NCBI GenBank assembly: GCA_964019155.1
Contig: OZ025242.1
Location: 68,409,540 to 68,473,539, forward strand
Length of the DNA stretch: 64,000 bases
Origin: Osedax fenrisi
Lineage: Eukaryota; Annelida; Polychaeta; Sabellida; Siboglinidae
Direction: 5' to 3'
Under the pieces are notes generated by a model that was not told the DNA's origin, searched no databases, and saw only the letters and a list, made by a program, of their open reading frames with translations. Numbering within the stretch: the first letter of the stretch is position 1; every line of letters begins with the position of its first letter. Of this stretch, positions 37,315 through 50,775 are shown piece by piece. A program made the translations under genes and the position numbers.

Positions 37315-38002
37315 GGGGAAATATTGGTAATGTGGCTAGGAGGGTAATATCGTTAGCTGGTATCTCTCATAAACAATAATTCCAATAAAAATAATGTATA
37401 AATGAAATATGTGTATTGGTAAGCTGTATTCAAATAAGTAGTTTGTATATTTATTAACAAAAAAATACTATTAAGAAAAATATAAAAAAAATAGATTTAC
37501 TTTAAATAAAATTGAACTATAAGTTTAGTTAAGGGTATATATATATATATATATATATATGGTCTCACATTTAGCATAGGAGAGATAGGCAATATGTATA
37601 CATGTTTAAGTTTGAATAAATCACAAACTACTTGGAAAAATGCTAAGATTTTTTTGTACATAATCTATTTATATATGTAAGATTTTTAGGTTCAATATTT
37701 TCAAATATAATATTATTATTTTATGTAATTTTGTTTTAATATATTATTATGTTATGTAATTTTAATTTATAAATTAGGTAGTACATAAAAAAAATATGGA
37801 AAGACATGTTCAATATTGAAAGAGAAATACAACTTTTATACATATACTAGTATGAATATTATTATTCAGAGAAAAGTGAATCCTAAGTTTATCAATATAA
37901 TTTTATATTTAATTTACAAATATTATGTATTTATATTGTTACGTCTTCAGTGATTGAGTGCAACACACACATACACACTGTATACTAGTGAATACAATTG
38001 GT

Positions 38003-38051
<49 letters not shown>

Positions 38052-38690
38052 ATATTTATTTATTGAATCGCACATATAATAATATCGTATACAAATGGAC
38101 CCCTCAAGAAGTCATAGACTTGTACATGTTATAAATAACTGTGAGGAGCCCCGGACAATACAAAACAATAGTAACATTTTTTTTCTTGTGTTTTGATTTA
38201 TCGTTTATTAAATTCTTGATAAACACAAGAGAAAAACAAGAACTATCTGGAGTCGAACTCGGGACCTCTGGCTTACTAGCTTTTGGTTGTCCCACTGAGC
38301 CATCGACCACATATATATATATATAAGAATTGTGTATATGAATTTATATACCCAGTGACCTTACAATAATAATAGAATACATTATTGAAACTATGAATAA
38401 TTTAGTTTTCAAATATATAAATCGGTAAAATATTGAGATCATTATTGATAAAAATAAATATAGTTATAAAAGTTATTGGAAATTATTGAATATTAATGTA
38501 TTGAATATATAGAAAGTAATGGCTACCTTTAAAAAATATCGTTTTATGATATTTATAATTGATATTTGTACTTGAAATGTTCACATCTTATAAATAACAT
38601 ATAAATTAATATAAATGAACCATAATAATTAAAACTGCTAAATAAAAATTTATAGAAAATTTGAGACCACGAATATCCCCTTAAAACATG
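37315..38690. mobile_element. Possible TAGGGGAA-type element
   Basis: The left end TATAGGGGAAATATTGGTAA is followed by GTGGCTAGGAGGGTAATATC and GGTATCTCTCATAAAC. A possible right end near 38690 (GAATATCCCCTTA) is its rough inverse. The layout is like 20859 and 53595, but the termini match poorly and a SINE sits inside. Similar words (CGGGTAATGCCACC, GAGGGTAATGTG) recur at 38855-38895, so the limits are uncertain. Confidence 0.3.
38105..38314 (-). mobile_element. tRNA-derived SINE-like copy, second type
   Basis: Reading down from 38312: GGTCGATGGCTCAGTGGGAC (box A) ... GGTCCCGAGTTCGACTCC (box B), then a non-tRNA body including CTTGTGTTTATCAAGAATTT. It has both pol III boxes at normal spacing, but the acceptor stem does not pair. 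No sequence shared with the 10521/33752 SINEs outside the tRNA part. The open frames here are artefacts. Confidence 0.65.
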
Positions 38691-39109
38691 TATCTAATAA
38701 CTAATAAATAATATAACTTTAACATTAAAAATAGATAAAGAAAATTAAAGAACGTTCTTTATTATATAATTTAATTATAAGATAATATGTAATATTTTAT
38801 TTTAGTGAATAATATTCATTATTATATAGTGTATATAGCGTGATAACTATCATCGGGTAATGCCACCAGATCCGAGAGGGTAATGTGATCAGCTCACGAT
38901 TTATTTACGCGAATAATATTAAAAATTAGATCTGAAATAACTATTTGTATATATTGATAAAATTGCGGGCGTCTTTTATATAAAAATGTTGATTGGATCA
39001 ACATATATTACATAGTAATCATATATATATATATATATATATATCAATATATTATAATTTATTTATTTGATTTTTTTAAGTTTATTATAATATATTGCAC
39101 ATGTATGGG

Positions 39110-41610
39110 TATATATATTATTTAAAAATGGATATACATATACTATTACAAATTATAGACCAATTCCATTGATATCTCAATTTTAAAAGATATTTGAAAA
39201 TTGTATAACAATTAGAATGATATATTTTATGGACACATCTGATTTAATAGATAAATCACAATTTGGTTTTCAAAAAATGTAGATACATCCGTTGCAATAA
39301 ATATGTTAATGAATGACTTAATTGGAAATCTTGGGAACACATTTATTTCTATAATTATTTCTATAGACCTCAATAAATCTTTTTATACCATTAATCATGA
39401 CATTTTATTAAATCAATTATGAAATTATGGTTTCAGAGGTATTACGTTAGATTTTTTAGTAGTTATTTAAAAGAAAGAAAACAAAAACCGTATATTTCAA
39501 TAGCGAATCATATATAACAAATATTAATTATGTAGTATCTCAGAGTTTAGTCCTAGGAACAAAACTATTTATTTTATTTATGAATGACTTAATTTATTTT
39601 CTAATAAATGTTCAATTATTTTATTCGCTGGTGACACTAATATTATTTTTAAACATACAAATATTAATAATATTAATTCATTAATTAAAATTCATAGCAA
39701 TATTAAACAAACTAAAATTTTCATTAATTATAAAATCACTTAAATTATTATATAAATCTTTTATCTTTTATCTTAGCTATTGTATGGTTAAATACATATA
39801 CATCAAATATAAATAGGATTATTATATAATAAAATATAGCTATATTCTCTATTAATAATTTTCAAAATATAATTTAACTGATGCATTATATAATTCTTTA
39901 AATATTTTGAAATTTAAGGATATATTGAAATAAAGTAAGACAATATTAATTATGTCAATATCTCCATATACATTTATATTTGTTCTTAACAAAAATAATT
40001 ATAGTTAGTAAAAATAAATTAGTAATACCATCATATAGGTTACAAATAACATATGTATATAAATTTTCAATAAATCCACTTAACAAATTATTATAGATAA
40101 TGAGTAATATATAGTTGTTTTAGAAAATCATTTTAATTTTTTCTATCGAAATCATTATTAATGTGTTAAAACGACATATAAAACAACTATATATTACTCA
40201 TTATCTATAATAATTTGTTAAGTGGATTTATTGAAAATTTATATACATATAACTATGTGTGTATTTTTGTTTGAAATATTTAACTATTGATAACTATTAA
40301 ACTAATGATATTTAAACTATATAATGTACATTACAATACAATTTTAAATAACTTGAATATATTTATATAATACACATTTATTTTCCAGCAGTAGTATTTT
40401 AATTTATAATTTTATATTTCTATATTTTTATTTAAATTTATTTATACTTTTTAGATTGTTAATTTATTTTTATTTTTAAATATATAAAAAAAAAGAAAAT
40501 AAAATATTATTTTTTTTAATGATCACCTTTTTAATGATTATAAACTTTAAATTATTTAGTATTTTTAAAATTGTATTTGTTACATCAAATATATGTTGAG
40601 GTCTATAAATATTCTGAAACTTTAGTAATTTATAATTTTTTTTATTAAACTTAAAAACTTATTTTTTAGTTTGAATTTTGATTTTTTTTACATAATATAT
40701 AGGTTCCGAACATATTTTACTCTTTGCACTCAAGTCTTAGTATATAAGTAGTAACACTATCAATAACTTTACTTTTTTTTTTGATAAAGTGTAAAGTTAC
40801 GAAAAGTTGAATTCTTGATTTATTATTTGAAAAAATGTTTGTACTAATTGAATTTAATTATAAATTAGTGTTAAAGTGCAAGTGTTTATTTTTGCGTATT
40901 GGATTATTTGTAATTTTATGTTTAGCTTTGTATTTGTTTAAGTGTTGTTTAATTATATATTTATTTTCTTTAAATTATTTGATTTTATATTAATTATTAT
41001 ATTTGATTAACTTGTCTCAAATTTTATTTTTTACATGATGTATTATGAGGACTTTAAAAAAAATATATTCATATTTGTATAATATTTTTAATAAATTAAT
41101 TACCATTATTAAAAAATAATCTTTTAGTTACGTGTCTGGTAAATTCATATCATTATAATGAGAGGTAATTATTGCCAGTGTTCTTATTGTTGACACAAAT
41201 AGGATCCCTAATGAATTGGACCTGACGAACCCTTGAAGTTGTTATACTAACTATCCTCATTATGTTCAATAACTATTGGCTACTCGGGGTATAATTTTAA
41301 TAATTTAATATCTCTGATTTATATAAGTGTATTATTCCAATGGCCATTAGAAACCCGGGTTACTAAATAATTAAATTTTATTATAATTTTGTCTTTTGTA
41401 CATATATTTCTTATATATTTTGTGTATATATTTTATATATATATATATATCTTTTACGAACTTTAAATCTTAACATTTTATTTTATTTTATTTATTTTTA
41501 TTTTATATATATTTTACATTTATTTTACTATAATTTTCTCCTCATAATAGTCCTTTAGGAAATTGTAATAGACGACTATATAGCTATAATATTCATATAG
41601 TATGGAGGTA
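39110..41610 (+). pseudogene. LINE copy of the 6205-7800 family, RT plus 3' UTR, with internal foldback
   Basis: Plus-strand RT from ITNYRPIPLISQF through SDLIDKSQFGFQK, IIISIDLNKSF, a decayed PQG box near 39540, FAGDTNIIF near 39620 (active-site change ADD to GDD) and the C-terminus to about 39960. Then about 1.2 kb without a match in the minus-strand copy, including the 40051-40250 inverted repeat, then the family 3' UTR (GGATCCCTAATGAATTGGAC near 41205) and a decayed terminus near 41540-41610. Many frameshifts; inactive. Confidence 0.8.
40051..40250. repeat. Perfect 72-bp inverted repeat, 56-bp spacer
   Basis: 40051-40122 and 40179-40250 are exact reverse complements at all 72 positions (ends ATATGTATATAAATTTTCAA and TTGAAAATTTATATACATAT). 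Perfect identity in a neighbourhood of decayed sequence implies a very recent origin or active homogenisation. Confidence 0.95.
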
Positions 41611-41684
41611 TCATTTAATAAGCTACTTATAGCTGTCAATGATCCTCCTTAGACAATTGTTTATGAACTGATTTCATTTTTTCA

Positions 41685-41689
<5 letters not shown>

Positions 41690-41742
<53 letters not shown>
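41690..41742. repeat. (AT)n microsatellite
   Basis: A pure TA tract close to the 3' end of the plus-strand LINE. Confidence 0.95.
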
Positions 41743-41748
<6 letters not shown>

Positions 41749-42147
41749 TTAAATGGTATATAAATGGTTATATATATAGAAATAATATAATATAGATTAG
41801 TTTTTCTATCTATTTTCTGTGGGTATTTTGCATATTATGTCTGATATATTTATTGATATACGCCATTTACTGATAAAAGTGCTTTTTCCATATTACAAAA
41901 CATCATAAGTAAGTTTTATGGTAATCATTTTTTAAATTAAATTAAAATACATTAATTTATTAGGATTGCATGCGTTATTTTAGATTATGATAGCTGTGGT
42001 ATTATTTGATACACGTTGATATAGAGTAGTACCACCTAGTGGATTAATGCATGTCCCTATTATCCTCCATGGAGAATGTTGGCATAATGTTGGCACGGAT
42101 ATAGGATATTATTATAATAATTTATATTATTTTATATTACAATATAT

Positions 42148-42185
<38 letters not shown>

Positions 42186-42202
42186 TTATAATATATAATA
42201 TA

Positions 42203-42868
42203 TTAACCTGGTAGTTTACATTCTTCTTTAAGATATTCTCTAATACTTGCATACTTATTATTACTATTATCACATACTGTATGGTCACTTTTAGTATTTA
42301 TATACCATATATATTTACATGTACATTCTATATTACGTGGATACGCTATAACAGATGATAGTTTAGTAAGATTACTGAAGGTATTGTATTCTATAGTAGT
42401 TTTATTTAGTGATAATATTATCTTATTTAAATTGGGTGCACGTTCGAATGTATGCATGGATACATATGCTATTGAATTACTACTAATATCTAACTCAATT
42501 AAACTATTAGGTAACCATTTAGTTGGTAATTGTGTTAATTGATTATCTGATATACTGAAAAATGTAAGTTTATTAAGATTTACAATAAATTTATTATCTA
42601 TATTACTTAAGCCGTTATTATTCAAATAAAGAAGTTCTAAATTGACCAATGGATCAAATGTTCCACTTTTAATGTATTCAATGTAATTATTACTTAAATA
42701 TAAATATTTAAGTTCAGTGTGTTTTGTTTTATTATTTAATTCATTTGTCCAAAAAGCTTTAGGATGTATTGTTACTAATGTATTATAACTTATTATTAAA
42801 TATGTAGTTTTAATATTCAAGAGCACAAATGCTCGAACTCTAGTAATCCTAGTGTTTCTCATATTGAC
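42203..42868 (-). CDS. LRR protein gene, copy B, exon 2 (intact)
   Basis: Starts at 42868 after acceptor TTTACAG (VNMRNTRITRVRAFVLLNIK) and is open for 221 codons. About six LRRs follow (LKYLYLSNNYIEYIKSGTF, LELLYLNNNGLSNI, LIELDISSNSIAYVSMHTF), then an LRRCT with ECTCKYIWYINTK, VCDNSN and EECKLPG. Same length as copy A. The C-terminal cap is almost identical to copy A, whereas exposed LRR positions differ widely. The preceding 70 bp of intron is recognisable in all three copies. With exon 1 at 55875-56063 it would encode a secreted LRR protein of about 284 aa. The end is either the TAA in GGTTAA or a donor CCAG|GTTAAT. Confidence 0.88.
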   Translation of the reverse strand, partial: VNMRNTRITRVRAFVLLNIKTTYLIISYNTLVTIHPKAFWTNELNNKTKHTELKYLYLSNNYIEYIKSGTFDPLVNLELLYLNNNGLSNIDNKFIVNLNKLTFFSISDNQLTQLPTKWLPNSLIELDISSNSIAYVSMHTFERAPNLNKIILSLNKTTIEYNTFSNLTKLSSVIAYPRNIECTCKYIWYINTKSDHTVCDNSNNKYASIREYLKEECKLPG

Positions 42869-42940
42869 CTGTAAATTAGTATAAACAATAAATGATATGT
42901 TAGTCATGTTTAGTTATGGATAAATACATCTTTGTGATTA

Positions 42941-43060
42941 CTATATATATATGTATATATATATATATATATATGTGTGTGTGCATTATAATGGCATATA
43001 ATACTATCTATATGATACATACTATATATATACATCACTATATTAACAAGAAAAACGAGT
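42941..43060. repeat. (AT)n-rich intron segment
   Basis: Short TA and TG tracts upstream of LRR exon 2, ending at the LINE 3' end. Confidence 0.7.
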
Positions 43061-43074
43061 ATTTTTTGATAAAA

Positions 43075-45300
43075 AGCAAGTCATTTTAAAAATGACTCGC
43101 TTTACCTGGTCAACGCTTATCGAGTCTTTTACCCATTTAAGATTACTAGGAGAAAAAAGCATATAGGAATATAATTAAAAATAAGAAATAGTAGAACAAT
43201 AAATATAATAAAAATTCAATTATTAAAATAAATATTCAACTCATAAAATATAAACATCCATAGTATATCAACTTTCTGGATTCATCAAGTCCAAAACCTT
43301 AGGGAATATACTTTCTCCAATAGTTTATACACTGGTAACATTTGGAGCCAATAAATGCATCCATACTACCCGATATAAAATATGAAAAATTTATGAATTA
43401 AGAGACATCGAAATATAACAAAAAAAATGCCACCATTATTCTACTACCTCTTAAATATAAATATATAAATGTAATAAAAGAAAAAAATAATTGAAAATAA
43501 TACAATTATAAATAGTAAATAATTTCGAATAATAAGTTTATATTTTTTATAAAGAGCATAATTTGATTTAGATAACATATTAAACATACAATAATATTAT
43601 TAAAAAACTCCTCGTAATCTAATCATCATTTAAAAAAATATATAAATATATATAAGATAGGTAAAAAATACTAAAAATATATTAACAAATTATAGTAAAC
43701 CAAATAAGAGGAAAAAACTATACAATTAAATTATTAATAAACAACAAAAATAAAGATAAAATAAAAGTAAAAATTAGAATAATAATAATAATAGTATTAT
43801 AACAAATTAGTAGGTTAACATTTTCAATAAGTCATTATAAAAGTAAATTATATTATAAGTCGGATAAAATTTAAATAAAATGATGTCATGAGTCAGCTAA
43901 TAGTTAAAAGTCATAGTTTTAAAAATTAATTTAAAAATTAATGATATTAATATTTACATAAGTCAAATTAAAAGGTAACTATTCAATAAATAATTTTTTA
44001 AAGTTCTATTGAATAAATTGAAATTTAAAATTGTTCTTATGGAATCATCTAAATTATTCCATAGTCTAGGACCTGTGATAGATAAATAGAAACTTTTCTA
44101 TCTGTTCTAACTTTAAATTTATGAAATAAAGATGAATTATGTAATTTAATTGAATTAATTGAATTAATTGAATACAATTTTTTTTTTAAATTAAAAGGTA
44201 ATAGATTATTCCTGGCCCTAAACATAAACTTAATGGTATTCATTTTGATGATATTATAAAATTGTAATGTTTATGAATAATATAAAAAAGTTGATTAAAT
44301 AGAATAATTATATATATATAATTTCAAAGTTCTTTTTTTGTAGTATACATATTTTATTTAAATTTGATAACAGTATGTAAGGTGAGGATACAACAATGAA
44401 TTATATACCAATACTAAAGATTTCATATTCACATAAAATTTCACTTTATTTAAAATACCTCAATAGCTACAATAACTCTAGATAATTTCGTAGATATTTA
44501 GTTAATTTATGATTTACAATCTAATTTGTCATTAATTATTATTCCTAACAATTTTAAATTTGTTACTTGTTTGATTTTAATATTATTATTATTGATATTC
44601 AACTTAACATTAGAACTTTTATTTCGAATATTAAACAATAATAAACTAGATTTATAAACATTAAGAGACAATTTATTAATACTCAATCAATCAAAAAGTT
44701 TATTTAAGTTACATTGTATATTTGTTTTTAGATCAGAAAAATCAAATAAGTATTATCCGCAAATAATACAGGCTTAAAATTTTAATGAATAAGATATCTT
44801 TGGGAGATTATTGATGTACAATACAAATAACAGTGGCCCCAAAACCGCAGTACACCACATGATATATTATTAATATTTGAGTTAGTATTCATTAAACTAA
44901 AATATTATTGCCTCTCCTTTGAATAGCTTTCTAATAATTTGAGATTTATTCCTCTTATTCCATAACTACTAAGTTTGTTAATTAAAATCTCATGATCTAA
45001 AGTATCTAAAGCCTTACACAATTCAATGGATACAATAGCGAAATTCTTTAAATGTACAACATTTAAATTAACTGCTTCAATAACATCGGAAAGTGTATCA
45101 GAAGTTGATACATTTTTTCGATACCCATATTGCGAATCACTGATTATATTAAACTTGTTTTAAAATTAAAAAATTCTAAATTTTATTAATTTTTTCAATA
45201 ATTTTGAGAATTGAGTTAATAATGAAATGGGTCTATAATTTTCTGGTTTAGATCCATCACCATCCTTAAATAATGGAATTACTTTTTCTTTTATATATAA
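43075..45300 (-). pseudogene. 5'-truncated LINE in intron 1 of LRR copy B
   Basis: The RT starts near 45295 (VIPLFKDGDG, then PENYRPISLL) and runs through SDSQYGY (about 45140), SIELCKALDTLDHEIL (about 45000), decayed PQG and ADD boxes (44850-44740) and the C-terminus 44243-44049 (FMFRARNNLLPFNLKKKLYS). This resembles 47139 downward in the neighbouring LINE. The 3' UTR ends in a hairpin (GACTCG 43094-43099 with CGAGTC 43121-43126). Frames are broken throughout. Confidence 0.82.
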
Positions 45301-45337
45301 TTAAAATACACAAATATATATAAAAATAAAAATATAC

Positions 45338-45428
45338 CATAACGGGGATTCTCACCCAGTACCTCCTGCTTAGTGATGCACCTAGGAGACAAGGAATATG
45401 AAGGAGTAAGACAGCTGTCTCACCAATC
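45338..45428 (-). mobile_element. Possible tRNA-like SINE fragment
   Basis: The minus strand reads TTTAGTGAGATTGGTGAGAC as a box A-like region and, about 65 bp later, TACTGGGTGAGAATCCCCG as a box B-like region, with an extended stretch between them like a class II tRNA. The T-loop sequence is unusual. Weak case. Confidence 0.35.
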
Positions 45429-46029
45429 TCACTAAATCACTTATTTTATTATAACAATATATATATATAACCTATAGGTATATATATATATAAATATGAT
45501 ATATAATGTATACCTATTGTTATTAATCGTATATAAGTTTTTATAAGTATATACGTTTTTACATATTCTTTAAATTAGATATTTTGTAATTGAACTTAAC
45601 AATTATAAACAGATATATTATTGTAATATATCTTATTTTCTTTGTCAATAATATTTTATTTCGGTTTTGATTGATGAGTGACTGGTGGAGTAGAGTTTAG
45701 AGTAAAGTGATAGATAGCACACCACTCAGTAGAGTTTAGAGTAAAGTGACGGATAATAAAACACTCTAAAAGTCAGTCTACTTTATGATATACTATATGT
45801 ATTAATTAATATTATTATTATTATTTATGTATAATAATAATTTGCATATTTGATCAAATTGAAAAATAAGGATATCGTATTTTTAAATATACATATATAT
45901 ATTTATAGAAAAATCATACTTATGTTAAACTATTGATATTATATTTACTAGATTAATTTTGTTATAAATAAATATGATGATAACATTTTAAAAATTATTT
46001 AATATTTTCAATGTTATATTATATTAATA

Positions 46030-46068
<39 letters not shown>

Positions 46069-46911
46069 CAGAGTTTGGGCATTAGCCTGGATGAACGAAA
46101 AAGCAGAGCTTATCAAGTCGTTCACCCAATGTGATTGTGGGGGGAAAAATTATGTATAAAATTAAAATAATATTAAATAAAATATTAGATTATAATATAA
46201 ATTTCTATCCAGGATATCAGTAAAAAAATAGTCATAAAAAAATCTACCTAGAATACTTTATATCGATTGCCAATGAAAGTCGATAAAGGTGTATCAACTT
46301 GGAGGATTTGGGGTTTCTATATCCAATGCCTTAAGGAACTCACTTTCGCCAAGAGTAAGAGCACTGGCAACAATTGCCCCCACACAACAATTGCATCCTC
46401 ATCCCCGACACGAACCATTACCGGCAACATAAATAATCAATACAAAGTACTCGTGAATATCTTATATTTAATATTTAATATTTAAAACAAAAAATTGACT
46501 TCCTGAATAGAAAATAATACTGAATGTTAAATAAAATTTAAATAAAATTTAATATGTAAGTAATTAAAAATAAGTAATAACAAATATGTACAATTAAAAA
46601 CTTTATACAAAAATAAAAATAAAAATAAAATAAAATTGCAAAAAACCCCACAATCATTCTCATCATGTATTTAAAATAAATAATTGAATAATATGTACCT
46701 ACAAAAATATAAACCAATAAAACACAAATATTAAAATTGTATAACAAATTATAAAAATATATTAAAAAAAACTATAATTAAAGCTATAAAAGCTATAAAA
46801 CTATAAAAATAAAATATATAAAATAAATACTGATAATATAAGGTAGCAAATAAATTAATATATCACATAATACAATAATTAAAAATAGATTATAAAAATA
46901 TAAAATTAAAA

Positions 46912-47457
46912 TTAATAAGACGATATCATAAATGATTTAAAAATTGTTTTAAAATTATTCAATTTCGTAATATTTCTTATTTTTTGTTGTAATCTGTTCC
47001 ACAGCATTGGACCAGTATTCGATAAACAAAATGCTTTTCGGTCAGTATGTACTTTTATTCTATGAAACAGATTTCCATTATAAGATTTAGCTTTATATAA
47101 TAATTGTAAATTCTTAGGTAAAATATTATTCCTAGCTCGAAACATAAATTTTATACTATTCATTTTTACAATATCGTCAAATTTAAGAGAATTAGAAATA
47201 GTATAGAAATTTGTATACATAGAATGAGTATTACAAATACATTTTATTGCTCTTTTTTGTAAAATGAAAATATTTTTTAAACTGGATTTGAAGGTATTCC
47301 CCCAAATATTTGAACAATAATTAAGATGTGATAAAAATAAAGCATTATATAATAAAATTAAAGATTTCATATTTAATTTATTTTTAACTTTGTGTAAAAT
47401 TGCAATTGTTCTAGAAAGTTTACTTGAAACATAATTGAGTTGCAATTTCCAATTCAA
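46912..47457 (-). pseudogene. LINE ORF2 C-terminal region (after frameshifts)
   Basis: 181 codons beginning MNWKLQLNYVSSKLSRTIAI, with FLSHLNYCSNIWGNTF and SNTGPMLWNRLQQKIRN, the conserved post-RT region. It continues ORF2: between 47657 and 47457 the protein resumes in another frame (ILELKNNIQFNINKLYDWLN) and ends at a stop near 47495 before this frame. Confidence 0.88.
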
Positions 47458-47656
47458 TTTACAATCTATAATAACACCTTATAAGAACTTTATTTAACTT
47501 TAATGTTATTAATATTCAAATCCATATTAATATTAATATTTTTATTTCTTATATTAAATAATAATACATTCGTCTTACTAATATTGAGTGACAATTTATT
47601 TACATTCAACCAATCATATAGTTTGTTAATATTAAATTGAATATTGTTTTTTAATT

Positions 47657-49909
47657 CTAAAATAGACGTATTTTTGAAAAAATTAAAGTTGTATCATCTG
47701 CAAATAAAACTGATTTAAAAGTATCTGATATATTCGGAAGGTCATTAATATATAAAATAAATAATAACGGACCGAGTACAGATCCCTGTGGTACACCACA
47801 TTTTATATAATTATAATAAGAGTCAGTATTATTATATCTAACAAATTGAATACGATCTGATAAATACGATTTTATTAATTTTAGCGCTATACCTCTGATA
47901 CCATAAATATAAAGCTTATTGATTAAAATATCATGATCCAGTGTATCAAAGGCTTTGCGTAAATCTATTGAAACAATAGCACAGTTCTCTAAATTTTCTA
48001 AATTTGTATTAACTGATTCTAATACATCAGACAATGCATCAGCTGTAGATAAATTCTTTCTTAAACCATATTGATTATCATTTAATATATTAAATTTATT
48101 TAAAAAATTTGAAATCCTGCTTTTAATTAGTTTCTCAAATATTTTTGAAATTTGTGGCAGTAAGGATATTGGTCTATAATTCTCAGCTAATGATTTGTCT
48201 CCAGATTTAAAAATTGGAATAACTTTAGCTTTTTTTAAAACATTAGGGAAAATACCTTCAGCTAGTGACCTATTGAATACGTGTTTTAATAAAGGACTTA
48301 TTTCTAAAATAATTTCCTTAATGATAAACATACTAAAATCAGTAACATCTGTACTAGATTTACTTTTAGAATTTCGTACCTCATTCAAAATTTCATAAAT
48401 TGAAATTTGTGTAAAAATTAATGAATTTTTATTATTACCTTGCATAGTTTTATAAATATCATTATCAAGAGATGGTGCAGATATTTTTTCAGATAAGTTA
48501 ATACCTATATTACTAAAGAATGTGTTAAATTCATTAGCATTCGGAGAATTAGAATTATTACCTTTTTTACCTAAATTAGGATTAATTAAATTATTAATAA
48601 TTGACCATGTATACTTAATATTATTTTTATTATTATTTATTTTATTTGAATAATATAATTTTTCAGATAAGCGTAATAATGATGTAAGTATGTTTTTATA
48701 TTTTTTATAATAATTTATTTTTGTAAATGATTTATTTTTAATCATTTTTTTATACATTTTGTTTTTTTTATTTATACATTTAATCAGACTATTGTATAAC
48801 CATGGTTTATTATTTTTATTTTTTTCTTTAACTTTTATAATAGGACAATTTAAATTAAATAATTCTACTAAATCATTAATTAACTTATCATATAATAATT
48901 CTAAGTCCATATCAGAATAGATATATTTCCAATCAAAAGCATTAATACTACATTTAAATTTATGTATTGTATGACCATTTAGTTTTCTGATATATTTATA
49001 TGTATTATGTTTTGTATTACTTTTATTTGAAATGTCATATATTACAAAAATTGGTAGGTGATCACTGATATCACTAAATACAATTCCATTACTTACTGGT
49101 TTATATGTTATATTACAATAAATGTTATCAATTAGTGAATTAATACTATTACCATATCTGGTCGGCTTAGTTACTAGTGGAAAACAACCCATACTGAAAA
49201 TGGTATCAATGAAATAATCATTATTACTATTTTTAATTAAAATATTAACATTAAAATCACCAACTAAAAATAAATCACCTTTGACTGAAAAATGACTAAA
49301 ATTATTATAAATAAAATCACTAAAACGTTTAATATCAGAATTAGGAGATTTATATATCCCACTAATTATAGTTTGTTTATTATTTATAAGCATTGATATA
49401 CTAACTATGTCTACAAAATCTGGCATTGAATAAGTTAAATTATCTAATGTGTTGAAATTTAAATGTTCTTGTATATATATAGAAACACCACCTCCTATAT
49501 TTAGATTTTTTATAGATTTATTTTTTCGAATTACATGTGTACAATTATATGTGTCAATGATATATAAGTCTTTATTGAAATCATGTAACCATGTTTCAGT
49601 TATAACAATAATGTTAAATTTAAAAGTACAAGAATCTAATAATAATATTATATCATCGAAATGCTTTACTAAACTTCATGCATTTATATGTATAATAGAA
49701 ATACCTTCACAAAAATCAATATTTATAGAATTTAAATCAATGTATTTACAATCAATTTTAGGATTATTCATAAATTCATGATACATAGGAATACTATATT
49801 TATTATTGTTATAGAAATTATCACTATTTTTATTATAAGCATTATATATAAATTCATTAGCATTAAAGTCGGAAACACAATTAACATTGTTTGTCATTAT
49901 AAAATTCAA
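47657..49909 (-). pseudogene. LINE ORF2 endonuclease-RT with one internal stop
   Basis: One continuous frame from 49909 interrupted by a single TGA (49678-49676), where the family expects Arg in INARS. The endonuclease holds SIIHINA, ITETWLHDF, GGGVSIYI, VGDFNVN and SDHLPIF. The RT has ENYRPISLLPQISKIFEK, VSIDLRKAFDTLDH, GVPQGSVLGPLLFILY and FADDTT. A frameshift at about 47670 ends the frame after FADD. It would be a standard LINE polyprotein if undamaged; the few lesions mean insertion was fairly recent. Confidence 0.9.
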
Positions 49910-50097
49910 TTAAAATATAATTAGTATATAAATAGTCAAAATATAAAAAAGTATATAAATGTAAAATATATGGATTAAAATGAAAATTTAATATTATTAT
50001 TATATTAATATTATATTATATGTATCATTAGTCATAGGATATCTTTAGTTATAGGTAAAAATAAAAATAAAAAATTTTAAAAATATATAAATACAAA

Positions 50098-50775
50098 TTA
50101 TAAACTAATATTGTCAATAATATTTTCTAAATGTAATTTATTTATAATTTGTATTTTTTTATTATCATTAGTTTCTATAAAAATATTATTGTTATATATC
50201 CAGGTATTAATAATTTTATTCTCCGATCTTAATTTACGTGTATTAAAGAATATATTATTAGTACTATTATCTAAGAATTCTTGAATATATATGTTCGTAT
50301 CTTTTAATTGATTTTTATTTTTTAATATTGATGATTTGATTTTACTGTTATTTAAACTTATTACAAATTTATTATATTTTAATGGTTTATTATTATCACT
50401 TTTATATTTTAGATTTTTGATTTTAATAATATTCTCTTCTTCAATTGTTATATCAAGTTTCTCTTTCAAGAAGTTTAAATAAGTTGATTTTATAGAATAA
50501 TCAATAGTATCTTCAATATCAGTAGTTAATAATATATTATTATTGATTAGTTTATTGTTAATTTTGGGAGCTATTGAATCTATTTTTACAGCATGTATAA
50601 TACTATTGTTATCTATTTTATTTTCTAGATTGATAACTTTTTGAATAATAATACTATTTTCGTCTTTTAAAGATTCGATATTCTTAGATTGATAACTAAT
50701 TATGTCAGATAATTTATTTATAATATTTTCTAGTACAGTAATTTTATCATATAATGCTTGATTAGTAATAGGCAT
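50098..50775 (-). CDS. LINE ORF1, coiled-coil protein, 225 aa
   Basis: Begins MPITNQALYDKITVLENIIN, with a coiled coil to about residue 60 (IESLKDENSIIIQKVINLEN). A C-terminal domain contains FVISLNNSKIKSSIL, IYIQEFLDNSTNNIF and TRKLRSENKIINTWIYNNNI, the pattern of an RRM-like/basic domain found in many LINE ORF1 proteins. Uninterrupted. It presumably binds element RNA. Confidence 0.75.
   Translation of the reverse strand: MPITNQALYDKITVLENIINKLSDIISYQSKNIESLKDENSIIIQKVINLENKIDNNSIIHAVKIDSIAPKINNKLINNNILLTTDIEDTIDYSIKSTYLNFLKEKLDITIEEENIIKIKNLKYKSDNNKPLKYNKFVISLNNSKIKSSILKNKNQLKDTNIYIQEFLDNSTNNIFFNTRKLRSENKIINTWIYNNNIFIETNDNKKIQIINKLHLENIIDNISL

Noticed and set aside
38104..38326. Two open frames on opposite strands
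   Set aside because: Both are translations of the tRNA-like SINE.
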